Origin: an uncultured Oscillospiraceae bacterium
GTDB taxonomy: Bacteria; Bacillota; Clostridia; Oscillospirales; Oscillospiraceae
Assembly: GCA_934636045.1 (NCBI GenBank)
Contig: CAKTZP010000048.1
Span: 1 to 13,883, forward strand
Reading direction: 5' to 3'
Length of the DNA stretch: 13,883 nt
Shown here piece by piece: positions 5,687-12,538 of the stretch (within the stretch, counting starts at the first letter, position 1; each line of letters starts with the position of its first letter). The notes below the pieces were generated by a model. It was given only the letters and a program-made list of their open reading frames with translations. It did not search any database and was not told where the DNA came from. A program made the position numbers and the translations under genes.

Positions 5687-7506
5687 ATCAGCATGCCCTC
5701 CTTTTTCGGAATCAGGATGGTCGCGGTCGTTCCGGTCTCCGGGGTGCTTTCGATGGTCAGCGTTCCGCCGACCATGCGCTCCAAGCGCTCACGGACGTTG
5801 CGGATGCCAATGTGCACCTTGCCGTCGTCCGTGTAATGCTCGGGGTCAAAGCCGTTGCCGGTGTCGTGAACGGTCACGAGGTAAGCGCTTGCAGTTTCGC
5901 GCGTCGAGATGGTGACGGTGCCGCCGCCCTTCTTTTTCGTCACGCCGTGGCGCACCGCGTTTTCTACCAGCGGCTGCAGCGTTAGCGGCGGCAGACGGAA
6001 GCGCGTCGTTTCAATGTTCTCGACAATCTCAAGCTGCTTTTGAAAGCGCAGCTGCTCCAGCGACAGATAGGTCTGCACGTGCTGATATTCCTCACGGAAG
6101 GGGATAAGTCCCTTCTTTTCCAGCGAGGCCATGTTGTTGCGCAGATAGTCGGAAAACTTGTCTACCATGTCGCGCGCCGTCAAGGGATCGTGCTTGCAGA
6201 GATAGTAAATGGAGTTGAGTACATTGTACATAAAATGCGGCTGCAGCTGGGACAGCATGATGGAAATGCGGCTTTCGGCCAGCTCGTTTTCCAGCTGCGC
6301 AGCACGGGCGACGGCGTTGCGGTTGACGACCACGTAGTGGATCGTCCGCACCGTATAGTATGTGAACGTTATGCTGATCGCGACCCGGGTACACTTTGCG
6401 GAGGAATAAACGCTGTCCCATACGTGAAGGATATCCAGCAGCACCGCGAGCGGCAGGAAAATAGCGTGCAGCGCCTCATAGTGCCGGTGCTTTGCATTGC
6501 AGATCAGCTCATGCGTGCCGCAGACCAGCAGCAGCGGACACAGCACCAGCTGCGAAAGCGACCAGTACGGCTGGGTGTCATAAATCAGCATCACCCTGCA
6601 GCTGGACAGCAGCACCAGCACGCCGTCGATGACGGCTGAGCAGACGAGAGCAACGCTGACGATCCGCTGCCGGGTACCGCTCAGCAGCTCGCGCAGCAGC
6701 AGCTGCGTGAAATATGTCGCCAGCATCATGCTCAGCTGCCGCAGATAGGTACTGCTCGCAATGGAGGTGCTCCAAAAGTTGATGTCGATGATGTCCACGA
6801 TCAGGAAAATTCCTGCAAACAGCGATGCAAGAGCGTAAGCCGCAAGGTGCAGACCCGTGCGGATATGCAGCAGCCGCGAGGCTACGGTGATGCCAAAGAG
6901 CATGAACGACACGACGCACAGCACGACGCCGGCGGCCTGCGGAAGGAAGCTGCGGTTTTGCAGCATGTTTTCCAGCGCGTTTGCGCTGCCGTCGCTGATG
7001 TAGGTCGTGGTCAGAAACTCACGATACGCGCTTTCGTTGCTGTAAAAGTGCCGGTTTCGCAGGTTGATGTCCACGGTGTCCTCCGGTGTGAGCCCGGGCG
7101 AGACGATGAACATCCACTCGCGGCCGCATAGATCTGTGATTCGCTGCGGCCCCTGCTCGGCCAGCAGCGTGTCCCTGTTAGAAAGAATGCATTCGTCATC
7201 CCGATAGACGGAGATGCTGATGTGGTCGCGGTAATAGTACAGACGATAGCCCGCCGGTATTTCCATGGTAAAATGCCCGCGCAGCATGACGCGCTCGTGC
7301 ATCGCCGAGGGCATGCTCTGCGGCGTGATCTGCTGCCAATGAAAGCCGTCATAGCTGTAGCTGCCCACAAAGCGGTTCAGCTCCAGAAATGACTGCGATA
7401 CCTTGGGGGTGCTCAGTGTGACCTGTAAAAAGCTGGCAAGGCACAGTGCCAGCAGTACGGCGGAAATCACTACCGTCCAAAAAATTCCCGGTTGCTTCTT
7501 CCTCAT
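5683..7506 (-). CDS. Multi-pass membrane sensor histidine kinase, LytS/YesM-type core
   Basis: This is a 607-aa protein. The start is ATG 7506 (MRKKQPGIFW) with GGAGG 9 nt upstream; an earlier ATG at 7620 lies upstream of the promoter and is rejected. A first membrane segment (about 8-27) leads to an extracytoplasmic domain of about 160 residues. A multi-pass membrane region follows (about 190-392, roughly six to seven helices), an arrangement like 7TMR-DISM receptors. Next come a linker helix and the His_kinase domain with phosphoacceptor H424 in QLQPHFMYNVLNSI. The ATPase part has the N box LVENAVRHG (N516), DTGNGF (D548) and HIGIRNVRERL. The signal is unknown; a small extracellular molecule, possibly a carbohydrate or acid, is a guess from the DISM-like layout. 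It is co-transcribed and translationally coupled with the response regulator. Confidence 0.92.
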   Translation of the reverse strand: MRKKQPGIFWTVVISAVLLALCLASFLQVTLSTPKVSQSFLELNRFVGSYSYDGFHWQQITPQSMPSAMHERVMLRGHFTMEIPAGYRLYYYRDHISISVYRDDECILSNRDTLLAEQGPQRITDLCGREWMFIVSPGLTPEDTVDINLRNRHFYSNESAYREFLTTTYISDGSANALENMLQNRSFLPQAAGVVLCVVSFMLFGITVASRLLHIRTGLHLAAYALASLFAGIFLIVDIIDINFWSTSIASSTYLRQLSMMLATYFTQLLLRELLSGTRQRIVSVALVCSAVIDGVLVLLSSCRVMLIYDTQPYWSLSQLVLCPLLLVCGTHELICNAKHRHYEALHAIFLPLAVLLDILHVWDSVYSSAKCTRVAISITFTYYTVRTIHYVVVNRNAVARAAQLENELAESRISIMLSQLQPHFMYNVLNSIYYLCKHDPLTARDMVDKFSDYLRNNMASLEKKGLIPFREEYQHVQTYLSLEQLRFQKQLEIVENIETTRFRLPPLTLQPLVENAVRHGVTKKKGGGTVTISTRETASAYLVTVHDTGNGFDPEHYTDDGKVHIGIRNVRERLERMVGGTLTIESTPETGTTATILIPKKEGMLI

Positions 7507-7557
7507 ATCGGTCTGCCTCCGAACGCGGGACGCGGCGCGCCCATTCTCTCTTATTTT

Positions 7558-7585
7558 ATTATAGCATAAAACTACAGCAAAACAA
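7558..7585 (-). promoter_or_regulatory. Sigma-A promoter with extended -10 for the kinase/regulator operon
   Basis: Read on the minus strand, TTGTTT (7585-7580) is followed after 16 bp by TATAAT (7563-7558). TGC directly precedes the -10, giving the TGn extended -10 motif. The -35 is weak (3 of 6), which fits an extended -10 promoter. Transcription would start about 45 nt before the kinase ATG at 7506. Confidence 0.68.
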
Positions 7586-7810
7586 CTGCCGAATATGAAA
7601 ATTCCGACGCGCGGCAGCATTGGAAATCATGCAGCGCGAGCTCCCAATGCAACAATTTTGCACAATGGGAATGTCGTTTTCGGTGCTTGCACGTCCGGAG
7701 CTGAAAAAACCAGAAAATATCGCCCTAGAAACACAATATTTTGATTCTCGTGCCGACGGTTTGGACGATTTTGCCCTCGCGTCCGCAATGGATTCAACAA
7801 TTATATCCTA
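7586..7810. other. Divergent intergenic region, no gene seen
   Basis: This is the central part of the 414-bp gap between the kinase and kdgK starts. It is more AT-rich than its neighbours. It contains a 64-codon ATG-open frame (7620-7814) with no ribosome binding site and no recognisable motif, and a weak inverted pair GGACG (7763-7767)/CGTCC (7780-7784). Upstream activator sites for either divergent transcript would be expected here, but I see no clear repeated box. Confidence 0.5.
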
Positions 7811-7839
7811 TTGACATTCTCGTGTTTTTTCTTCATACT
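7811..7839 (+). promoter_or_regulatory. Sigma-A promoter of the kdgK gene cluster
   Basis: A perfect -35 TTGACA (7811-7816) is followed after 17 bp by CATACT (7834-7839), which matches 4 of 6 bases of TATAAT. Predicted initiation near 7846 leaves a leader of about 75 nt before the ATG at 7921. The good -35 and spacing suggest that control is by repression or an attenuating leader structure more than by obligatory activation; that part is inference. Confidence 0.7.
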
Positions 7840-7847
7840 AATAATGA

Positions 7848-7873
7848 ACAGCAGTAGCCGTGCGCGCTGCTGT
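7848..7873 (+). promoter_or_regulatory. Inverted repeat at the predicted transcription start of kdgK
   Basis: ACAGCAG (7848-7854) and CTGCTGT (7867-7873) are perfect inverted copies separated by 12 bp, starting just at the predicted +1. It may be an operator that blocks the promoter at 7811-7839, or a 5' leader hairpin in the mRNA. No T-run follows, so a classic attenuator is unlikely. Confidence 0.4.
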
Positions 7874-7920
7874 GAGAGCCTTGTGAAAAATATCTTAATA
7901 TGACTTTAAGGAGGAGTACC

Positions 7921-8943
7921 ATGGCAAAAGCAATCACCTTTGGCGAAATCATGATGCGCTTGAACCCGAACGGCTATATGCGGTTTCTTCAGACGCATGA
8001 TTTCCAGGTCAGCTTTGCCGGCGGTGAGGCCAATGCCGCAGTTTCCCTTGCAAACTACGGAATTGACGCCGCATTCGTTACGAAGCTGCCGAACACGGAA
8101 ATCGGGCAAATGGCAGTCAATGATCTTCGCCGCGTGGGTGTGGATACGACAAAAATCGTGCGCGGCAGCGGCAGAATGGGGCTGTTTTTCTTGGAAAAGG
8201 GAGCCTCGCAGCGGGCGTCAAAGGTAATTTATGACCGCGCCGGCTCGGATATTGCGCTGGCCAAGCCGGAGGATTTTGACTGGGACGCTATTTTCTCGGG
8301 CGCAGACTGGTTCCACTTCACGGGCATCACGCCCGCACTGGGCGGCGCGCTGCCGGAAATTTGCATGCAGGCCTGCAAGGCCGCAAAGCGGCACGGACTG
8401 ACGGTAAGCTGCGACCTGAACTATCGCAAAAAGCTCTGGAGCCGCGAAACGGCCGGCGCGGTGATGGCAGACCTGATGCCCTATGTAGATGTGTGTATCT
8501 CGAATGAAGAGGACGCAAAGGATGTGTTCGGCATCGAGGCGGAGAATACTGATATTGAAGGCGGCAAGCTGGATCGGGAGGGCTACGTCAGCGTGGCGCG
8601 GCAGCTGGTGGAGCGCTTCGGCTTCAAGAAGGTCGCCTTTACGCTGAGAGGAAGCATCTCCGCAACGGATAACGACTGGGCAGGAATGCTGTACAGCGAC
8701 GGAAGGGCCAGCTTTTCCACGACCTACCGCATCCACATCGTCGATCGCGTGGGCGGCGGCGACAGCTTCGGCGGGGCCTTGATCTATACCCAGCTTATGG
8801 GCTATGACGACCAGCGGGCAATTGACTTTGCCGTTGCAGCCTCCTGCCTGAAGCATACGATCGAGCAGGATTACAATATGGTGAGCGTTGGCGAGGTCGA
8901 GGCACTTGCAAACGGAAACGCCTCCGGCAGAGTACAGCGCTGA
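7921..8943 (+). CDS. kdgK: 2-keto-3-deoxygluconate kinase (PfkB family)
   Basis: This 340-aa protein starts at ATG 7921 with GGAGG 6 nt upstream; an ATG seven codons earlier (7900) has no such site. KdgK phosphorylates 2-dehydro-3-deoxy-D-gluconate to KDPG with ATP in the cytoplasm. The PfkB fold is shown by the N-terminal ITFGEIMMRLNP, the sugar-binding GGEANAAVSLA (34-44), SCDLNYRKKLW (163-173) and the ATP/anion-hole motif DRVGGGDSFGG (275-285) with catalytic base D281. The whole-length match to clostridial KDG kinases as I remember them is close (for example the FSGADWFHFTGITPAL region and the IDFAVAASCLKHT end). It is the promoter-proximal gene of the cluster. The matching KDPG aldolase is not in the window. 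A related 2-keto-3-deoxy sugar acid as substrate cannot be excluded. Confidence 0.9.
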   Translation: MAKAITFGEIMMRLNPNGYMRFLQTHDFQVSFAGGEANAAVSLANYGIDAAFVTKLPNTEIGQMAVNDLRRVGVDTTKIVRGSGRMGLFFLEKGASQRASKVIYDRAGSDIALAKPEDFDWDAIFSGADWFHFTGITPALGGALPEICMQACKAAKRHGLTVSCDLNYRKKLWSRETAGAVMADLMPYVDVCISNEEDAKDVFGIEAENTDIEGGKLDREGYVSVARQLVERFGFKKVAFTLRGSISATDNDWAGMLYSDGRASFSTTYRIHIVDRVGGGDSFGGALIYTQLMGYDDQRAIDFAVAASCLKHTIEQDYNMVSVGEVEALANGNASGRVQR

Positions 8944-9010
8944 GCCGCTTCTTTTTTGCAACGGAAATGCATATAAAAATGAATACATAATTGTACTGCA
9001 GGAGGTGTAT

Positions 9011-10279
9011 ATGAAACAAGATAAGTTCTCTTACCCATCGAAGCAGGCGGTCGCCGACGATGCGCGGCGGAGAAATCTCCCGCTGCCCTGGAGCGAGCGC
9101 ACGGAGCTGCTGGCAGAGCCATGCGAGCTGAGCGGCATTTCTCTCAGAAACCGGCTTCTGGCGCAGCCGATCGAGGGCTTTGACGCCAATCCCGACGGCT
9201 CTCCCAGTGACCGTACCGTTCGGCGCTATTGTGAATTGGCGCGCGGCGGCTCCGGGGCGCTGTGGCTGGAGTCTGTATCGGTCAATCATCAGGGACGCTC
9301 CAATCCCATGCAGCTGTGGATCACAGAGGAAAATGCAGACACCTTTAAGAGTCTTGTCTCTGCAATCCGCGAGAGCGCTCCGGGGAAAATCTACCTGGTG
9401 CTTCAGCTGACGCACTCGGGGCGCAACAGCAATCCCGACGGAACGCCCACTCCGATCTGCGCGTTTCACAGCCACGCGATCCCCAAGGAAAACGAGACGA
9501 TCATTACCGACGAAGCGCTGGAGGCGCTGGAGGAGGACTATGTCCGAGCCGCGCTTCTTGCGGAGCAGGCGGGCTTCGATGCGGTGGATATTCGTGCCTG
9601 CCACGGCTATCTGATCAATGAGCTGTTCGCGGCGGTAAACCGCCCCGGCCGGTACGGCGGCAGCTTTGAAAACCGGACGCGGCTGCTGATGAACATCGTG
9701 GATCGGGTTCAAAAGGCCTCTCACGTGACGGTTGGTGTCCGCATCAATATGTATGACGGAATTCCTTATCCCGACGGCTGGGGAGCAAACCGCAGCGACG
9801 GACGAAATATGGATCTGACGGAGCCGATGCGCTTGATCTCCGCGCTGTATGCGCACGGTGTGCGGCTGCTCAACGTGACCTGCGGCGTGGGAGCTTACTC
9901 TCCGTTTGTCATCCGTCCCTATGATACCGGCGGCCCGGAGCCGTGGGAGCATCCGCTGAAGGGCATCAGCAGAATGCAGCTGTGCGCGAAGGAGGTCAAG
10001 CAGGCCGCTCCGGAGGCGGTCGTGATCGCCTCGGCGTTTTCCTGGCTGCGGGAGGCCGCGCCGCTGGTGGCGGCGGGCGGTATCGAGGCGGGCTGGTATG
10101 ATGTGGCGGGCTTTGGCAGAGATTCTATTGCCAATCCGAGCTACGCAAACGATATTCTTCAGACCGGAGAGCTTCGCCGCGAAAACTGCTGTGTAGCCTG
10201 CTGCGGCTGCACAAACCTGATCAAAAAAAGCGGAAAAATGCTTCGCTGTATTATGAGGTCAAGTGCAGACAGCCTTTGA
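9011..10279 (+). CDS. Old yellow enzyme-type NADH:flavin oxidoreductase with C-terminal Fe-S cysteines
   Basis: This 422-aa protein starts at ATG 9011 behind AGGAGGTGTAT; longer in-frame starts run into kdgK. It is an FMN-binding TIM barrel of the OYE/2,4-dienoyl-CoA reductase type: LQLTHSGR (131-138), the active-site stretch RACHGYLINELF (195-206), the R.GRYGGSFENRTRLL motif (211-226) and the phosphate-binding GFGRDSIANP (367-376). In many OYEs the active-site pair is His-x-x-His; here it is Arg195-x-x-His198. The C-terminus carries C394, C397, C400 and C413, a probable 4Fe-4S site with total spacing as in dienoyl-CoA reductase but the third Cys one position earlier. The protein ends there, without the C-terminal NAD(P)H/FAD domains of that family. 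A 40-residue N-terminal extension precedes the barrel. It probably reduces an activated C=C bond; the substrate is unknown. It lies 67 bp after kdgK. Confidence 0.88.
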   Translation: MKQDKFSYPSKQAVADDARRRNLPLPWSERTELLAEPCELSGISLRNRLLAQPIEGFDANPDGSPSDRTVRRYCELARGGSGALWLESVSVNHQGRSNPMQLWITEENADTFKSLVSAIRESAPGKIYLVLQLTHSGRNSNPDGTPTPICAFHSHAIPKENETIITDEALEALEEDYVRAALLAEQAGFDAVDIRACHGYLINELFAAVNRPGRYGGSFENRTRLLMNIVDRVQKASHVTVGVRINMYDGIPYPDGWGANRSDGRNMDLTEPMRLISALYAHGVRLLNVTCGVGAYSPFVIRPYDTGGPEPWEHPLKGISRMQLCAKEVKQAAPEAVVIASAFSWLREAAPLVAAGGIEAGWYDVAGFGRDSIANPSYANDILQTGELRRENCCVACCGCTNLIKKSGKMLRCIMRSSADSL

Positions 10280-10330
10280 GGCCTCTGCACAAACGAAAAA
10301 ATGCGCCGCCGACCGTGTAGGCTCGGCGGC
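10263..10330 (+). other. Two intercistronic stem-loops between the flavoprotein and the AroE-like gene
   Basis: GTGCAGA (10263-10269) pairs with TCTGCAC (10284-10290) across the flavoprotein stop codon. GCCGCCGA (10305-10312) pairs with TCGGCGGC (10323-10330) just upstream of the next ribosome binding site. Neither is followed by a clear T-run. They may be partial terminators or mRNA-stabilising/processing structures that set different expression levels for the two halves of the cluster. Confidence 0.45.
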
Positions 10331-10345
10331 AGAAGGGAAGTACTT

Positions 10346-11197
10346 ATGATCTATCAATTCGGTCTTATTGCCAAGGACATTAAAAACTCCGTTACGCCGA
10401 TCGTCTATGACAGGTTCTCCCGGGATCTCGGCATCGAAGAGCATTTTGAGATCCTCAATATCCCGGAGGACAAGCTTCAGGAAACGCTGGAGTATGCACG
10501 CAGGCATTTTAACGGCTTCAACATCACCATGCCGTATAAGCAGGCGGCGCTTGCCTATATGGACGAGCTGGACGAAAGCGCCGTCAAGTGCGGCTCCACC
10601 AACACCGTGCTTGTGCGCGACGGAAAGCTCATCGCCTACAACACGGACGGCTGGGGACTCATCCGTGCGTTGGAGGATCAGGGCATCTGCGTTGCAGGGA
10701 AACGCGTCGTGATGCTCGGCGCGGGCGGCGTCGCGTCCTCCATCGCCTACAATCTCAGCATAAACCGCGCCTCCAGCGTAGATGTGGTCAATCTGTTCCC
10801 GGAGCAGGCCGAGGCGCTTTGCCAAAAATTCGGAGAAGGCTTTACGCCGTATCCGCTGAGCTATCCGGTGCTTGCCGAACGATGCAAGGGCGCTGATCTG
10901 TTTATCAACGCCTCTGTTATGGGGCAGCTCGGCTACGATGAGTTCCAGACCTTTGATTTCCTGGATAACATGGCGCCCGGCGCTGCGGTCTTTGACGTCA
11001 ATTATTCCAATCCGAACTCCAAGCTGGTGCCGACCGCACTGGCCAAGGGAATGCCCGCGTTTAAGGGCCGCCGCATGACTGCCTGTCAGGGTATTCGCGC
11101 AATTTCCATCTGGACGGGACGAGAGCCGTCCCGGCAGGCTACGGAAGCACTGATTGCGGACTTCGAGGCAATGGATCAGGGGGTACAGGAGAAATGA
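10346..11197 (+). CDS. Shikimate/quinate dehydrogenase-family oxidoreductase
   Basis: This is a 283-aa protein; ATG 10346 is chosen because GGGAAG lies about 5 nt upstream and the family N-terminus (MIYQFGLIA) starts there. AroE-family motifs are complete: the substrate loop NSVTPIVYD (14-22; usual SxSP), FNITMPYK (58-65) with catalytic Lys65, GSTNTV (83-88), NTDGWG (99-104) with catalytic Asp101, Rossmann GAGGVASS (125-132), INASVMG (187-193) and QGIRAISIWTG (248-258) with Gln248. The NADP-binding NRT after the second strand is replaced by N149-L150-F151, losing the Arg that grips the 2'-phosphate, so NAD is likely. The location in a catabolic-looking cluster, away from aromatic biosynthesis genes, suggests oxidation or reduction of a cyclic or polyhydroxy acid and not the biosynthetic AroE step. 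The stop overlaps the next ATG by 4 bp. Confidence 0.85.
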   Translation: MIYQFGLIAKDIKNSVTPIVYDRFSRDLGIEEHFEILNIPEDKLQETLEYARRHFNGFNITMPYKQAALAYMDELDESAVKCGSTNTVLVRDGKLIAYNTDGWGLIRALEDQGICVAGKRVVMLGAGGVASSIAYNLSINRASSVDVVNLFPEQAEALCQKFGEGFTPYPLSYPVLAERCKGADLFINASVMGQLGYDEFQTFDFLDNMAPGAAVFDVNYSNPNSKLVPTALAKGMPAFKGRRMTACQGIRAISIWTGREPSRQATEALIADFEAMDQGVQEK

Positions 11198-11853
11198 ATA
11201 AGACAGTTGCGTTTTTTCACACGACCATGAACACCCCGCTGCCCCTGAAGCAGGCCTTTTACCGCCGCTTCCCGGATGACCGCCTGATCACCGTCATGGA
11301 CGACAGCGTTTTGCCGGAGGTAATTGCGAATGAGGGCAGCTTCACGCCGGGAATTGTGCGCCGCCTGATCAGCTTCGGCAGCAATGCACAGATGCAGGGC
11401 GCTTGCGTTGCGATGTGCATGTGCACCACGCTCACAGAAGCGGTCGCACAGGCGGGTCTGGCGTTGGACATTCCGTTTATCACCATTGACGGGCCGATGC
11501 TCGACCGCGCCGTTCGCGAGGGCGAGCGGGTCGCCCTGCTGATCACCGCCGATACCACCTTCCGTGCCTCCAGCCGCTCGGCCAAGCAGGCGGCGCTCCG
11601 GGCGGGACGCGAGCAGGTGCAGATCGACACCATTTTGGTCGAGGGCGCCTTTGACGCGTTAAATAAGAAGCAGGACAAGGCACTCCATGACCGTCTGATC
11701 GTGGAGGCTGCCGAAAAAGCGGCGCTGACGCATGACGTGATTGCACTTGCGCAGGTCAGCATGGTGGATGCCGCTGCGCAGCTGAAGCATCTGCCGGTGC
11801 CCGTGCTCACCAGCCTGGACTCCGGCATTGAGCAGCTTGCAAGCTATATCTGA
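11194..11853 (+). CDS. Asp/Glu racemase-superfamily protein, first of a tandem pair
   Basis: This is a 219-aa protein whose ATG overlaps the upstream stop (ATGA). The pattern (short N-terminal strand AFFHTT, MCMCTTLTEAV with Cys77 in the position of the first catalytic Cys, a central TLVALLIT-like strand, a C-terminal ALAQVSM segment and PVLTSLDSGIEQL) fits the Asp/Glu/hydantoin racemase superfamily. The second catalytic Cys, normally in a GC(T/A) turn after the late strand, is Ser189 here. The usual two-base racemisation is thus not assured; isomerase, epimerase or decarboxylase/lyase-like chemistry using one thiol is possible, as in other one-Cys members such as arylmalonate decarboxylase. 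The substrate is unknown. It is 13 bp from its paralogue, which it matches in layout but not closely in sequence. Confidence 0.83.
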   Translation: MNKTVAFFHTTMNTPLPLKQAFYRRFPDDRLITVMDDSVLPEVIANEGSFTPGIVRRLISFGSNAQMQGACVAMCMCTTLTEAVAQAGLALDIPFITIDGPMLDRAVREGERVALLITADTTFRASSRSAKQAALRAGREQVQIDTILVEGAFDALNKKQDKALHDRLIVEAAEKAALTHDVIALAQVSMVDAAAQLKHLPVPVLTSLDSGIEQLASYI

Positions 11854-11866
11854 GTGGGGAGAATAT

Positions 11867-12538
11867 ATGAAAAGACTCTGTTTTATCTATACGATTCCGA
11901 ATTTTTACAATGCGCTCTACAAGCCGGTAATGTCGGAAGCATTCGACGGCCGCAAGGATGTGGAGGTGCGCTTCCTCATGGACAACAGTCTCCTGCTTGA
12001 CACCCTTGCAAACGGCGCCGAGCCGACGCCTGCCGTCGAGCGGCGGCTGCTCCGCTTTGCGGAGGACTGTGTAGCGGTTGGTGCGGACTGCATCGTCGTC
12101 GGCTGTACGGCGGTGAATACGGCAACGAAAAAGGTCGCCGAGATGATGGATGTTCCCATGTTCAGCGTCGATGAGCCGATGATCCGGAAAGTTCTGGCGG
12201 ATAAGAAAAAGAGGATCGCGGTGCTGAGCCACACGCCCATCAATGCAGGGACGATCCGACGCAGACTTCTTGCGGAGGACCCGACTGTGTCGGTCGAGCT
12301 CTTCCCCGTGGACGGGGCGGGCGACGCATTTGCCGCCGGTGACTATGAGCGCTATCATGCGCTGATGAAGGCCGGAGCAGAGGCAATTCCGGAAGGCTTT
12401 GATGCCATCGTTCTGGGACATATTTCCGCCGAGCATGTGGATTTCTCTGAGGTTCGGACTCCGATCTACTCCACAGGAAGCGCATGCGTTTCTGCAATTG
12501 AAGAAGCATTAAAAAATGCAGGAGGTAAGATGAAATGA
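11867..12538 (+). CDS. Asp/Glu racemase-superfamily protein, second of a tandem pair
   Basis: This is a 223-aa protein; ATG 11867 has GGGGAG 5 nt upstream, and an ATG 13 codons earlier lies inside the previous gene without a site. The first half-domain ends in ADCIVVGCTAVNTA with Cys80 in the first catalytic position. RIAVLSHTP (116-124) starts the second half-domain. The segment corresponding to the second Cys reads AIVLGHISAEH, placing His185 where Cys is usual. A single Cys plus His gives an asymmetric active site, distinct from the Ser189 version in the upstream paralogue. The two could form a heteromer or act on successive intermediates; this is inference. The stop codon overlaps the next start as ATGA. 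Confidence 0.85.
   Translation: MKRLCFIYTIPNFYNALYKPVMSEAFDGRKDVEVRFLMDNSLLLDTLANGAEPTPAVERRLLRFAEDCVAVGADCIVVGCTAVNTATKKVAEMMDVPMFSVDEPMIRKVLADKKKRIAVLSHTPINAGTIRRRLLAEDPTVSVELFPVDGAGDAFAAGDYERYHALMKAGAEAIPEGFDAIVLGHISAEHVDFSEVRTPIYSTGSACVSAIEEALKNAGGKMK

Noticed and set aside
4766..5836. 356-codon plus-strand open frame
   Set aside because: It overlaps the response regulator and kinase on the other strand, which carry clear receiver and kinase motifs, and it begins within the repeat block.
5683..7506. Considered whether the two-component system controls the left surface operon
   Set aside because: No shared binding site could be seen, and the repeat block with a terminator-like stem separates them. 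Position favours the divergent kdgK cluster, though that too is unproven.
7507..7620. Longer N-terminus for the histidine kinase from ATG 7620
   Set aside because: The added codons cover the TATAAT promoter at 7558-7563 and have no ribosome binding site. ATG 7506 has GGAGG at good spacing and directly precedes the membrane anchor.
7620..7814. 64-codon open frame in the kinase-kdgK gap
   Set aside because: There is no Shine-Dalgarno, no recognisable sequence, and it runs across the -35 of the kdgK promoter.
8795..9952. 385-codon minus-strand open frame
   Set aside because: It is antisense to kdgK and the flavoprotein; it arises from GC-rich codon usage.
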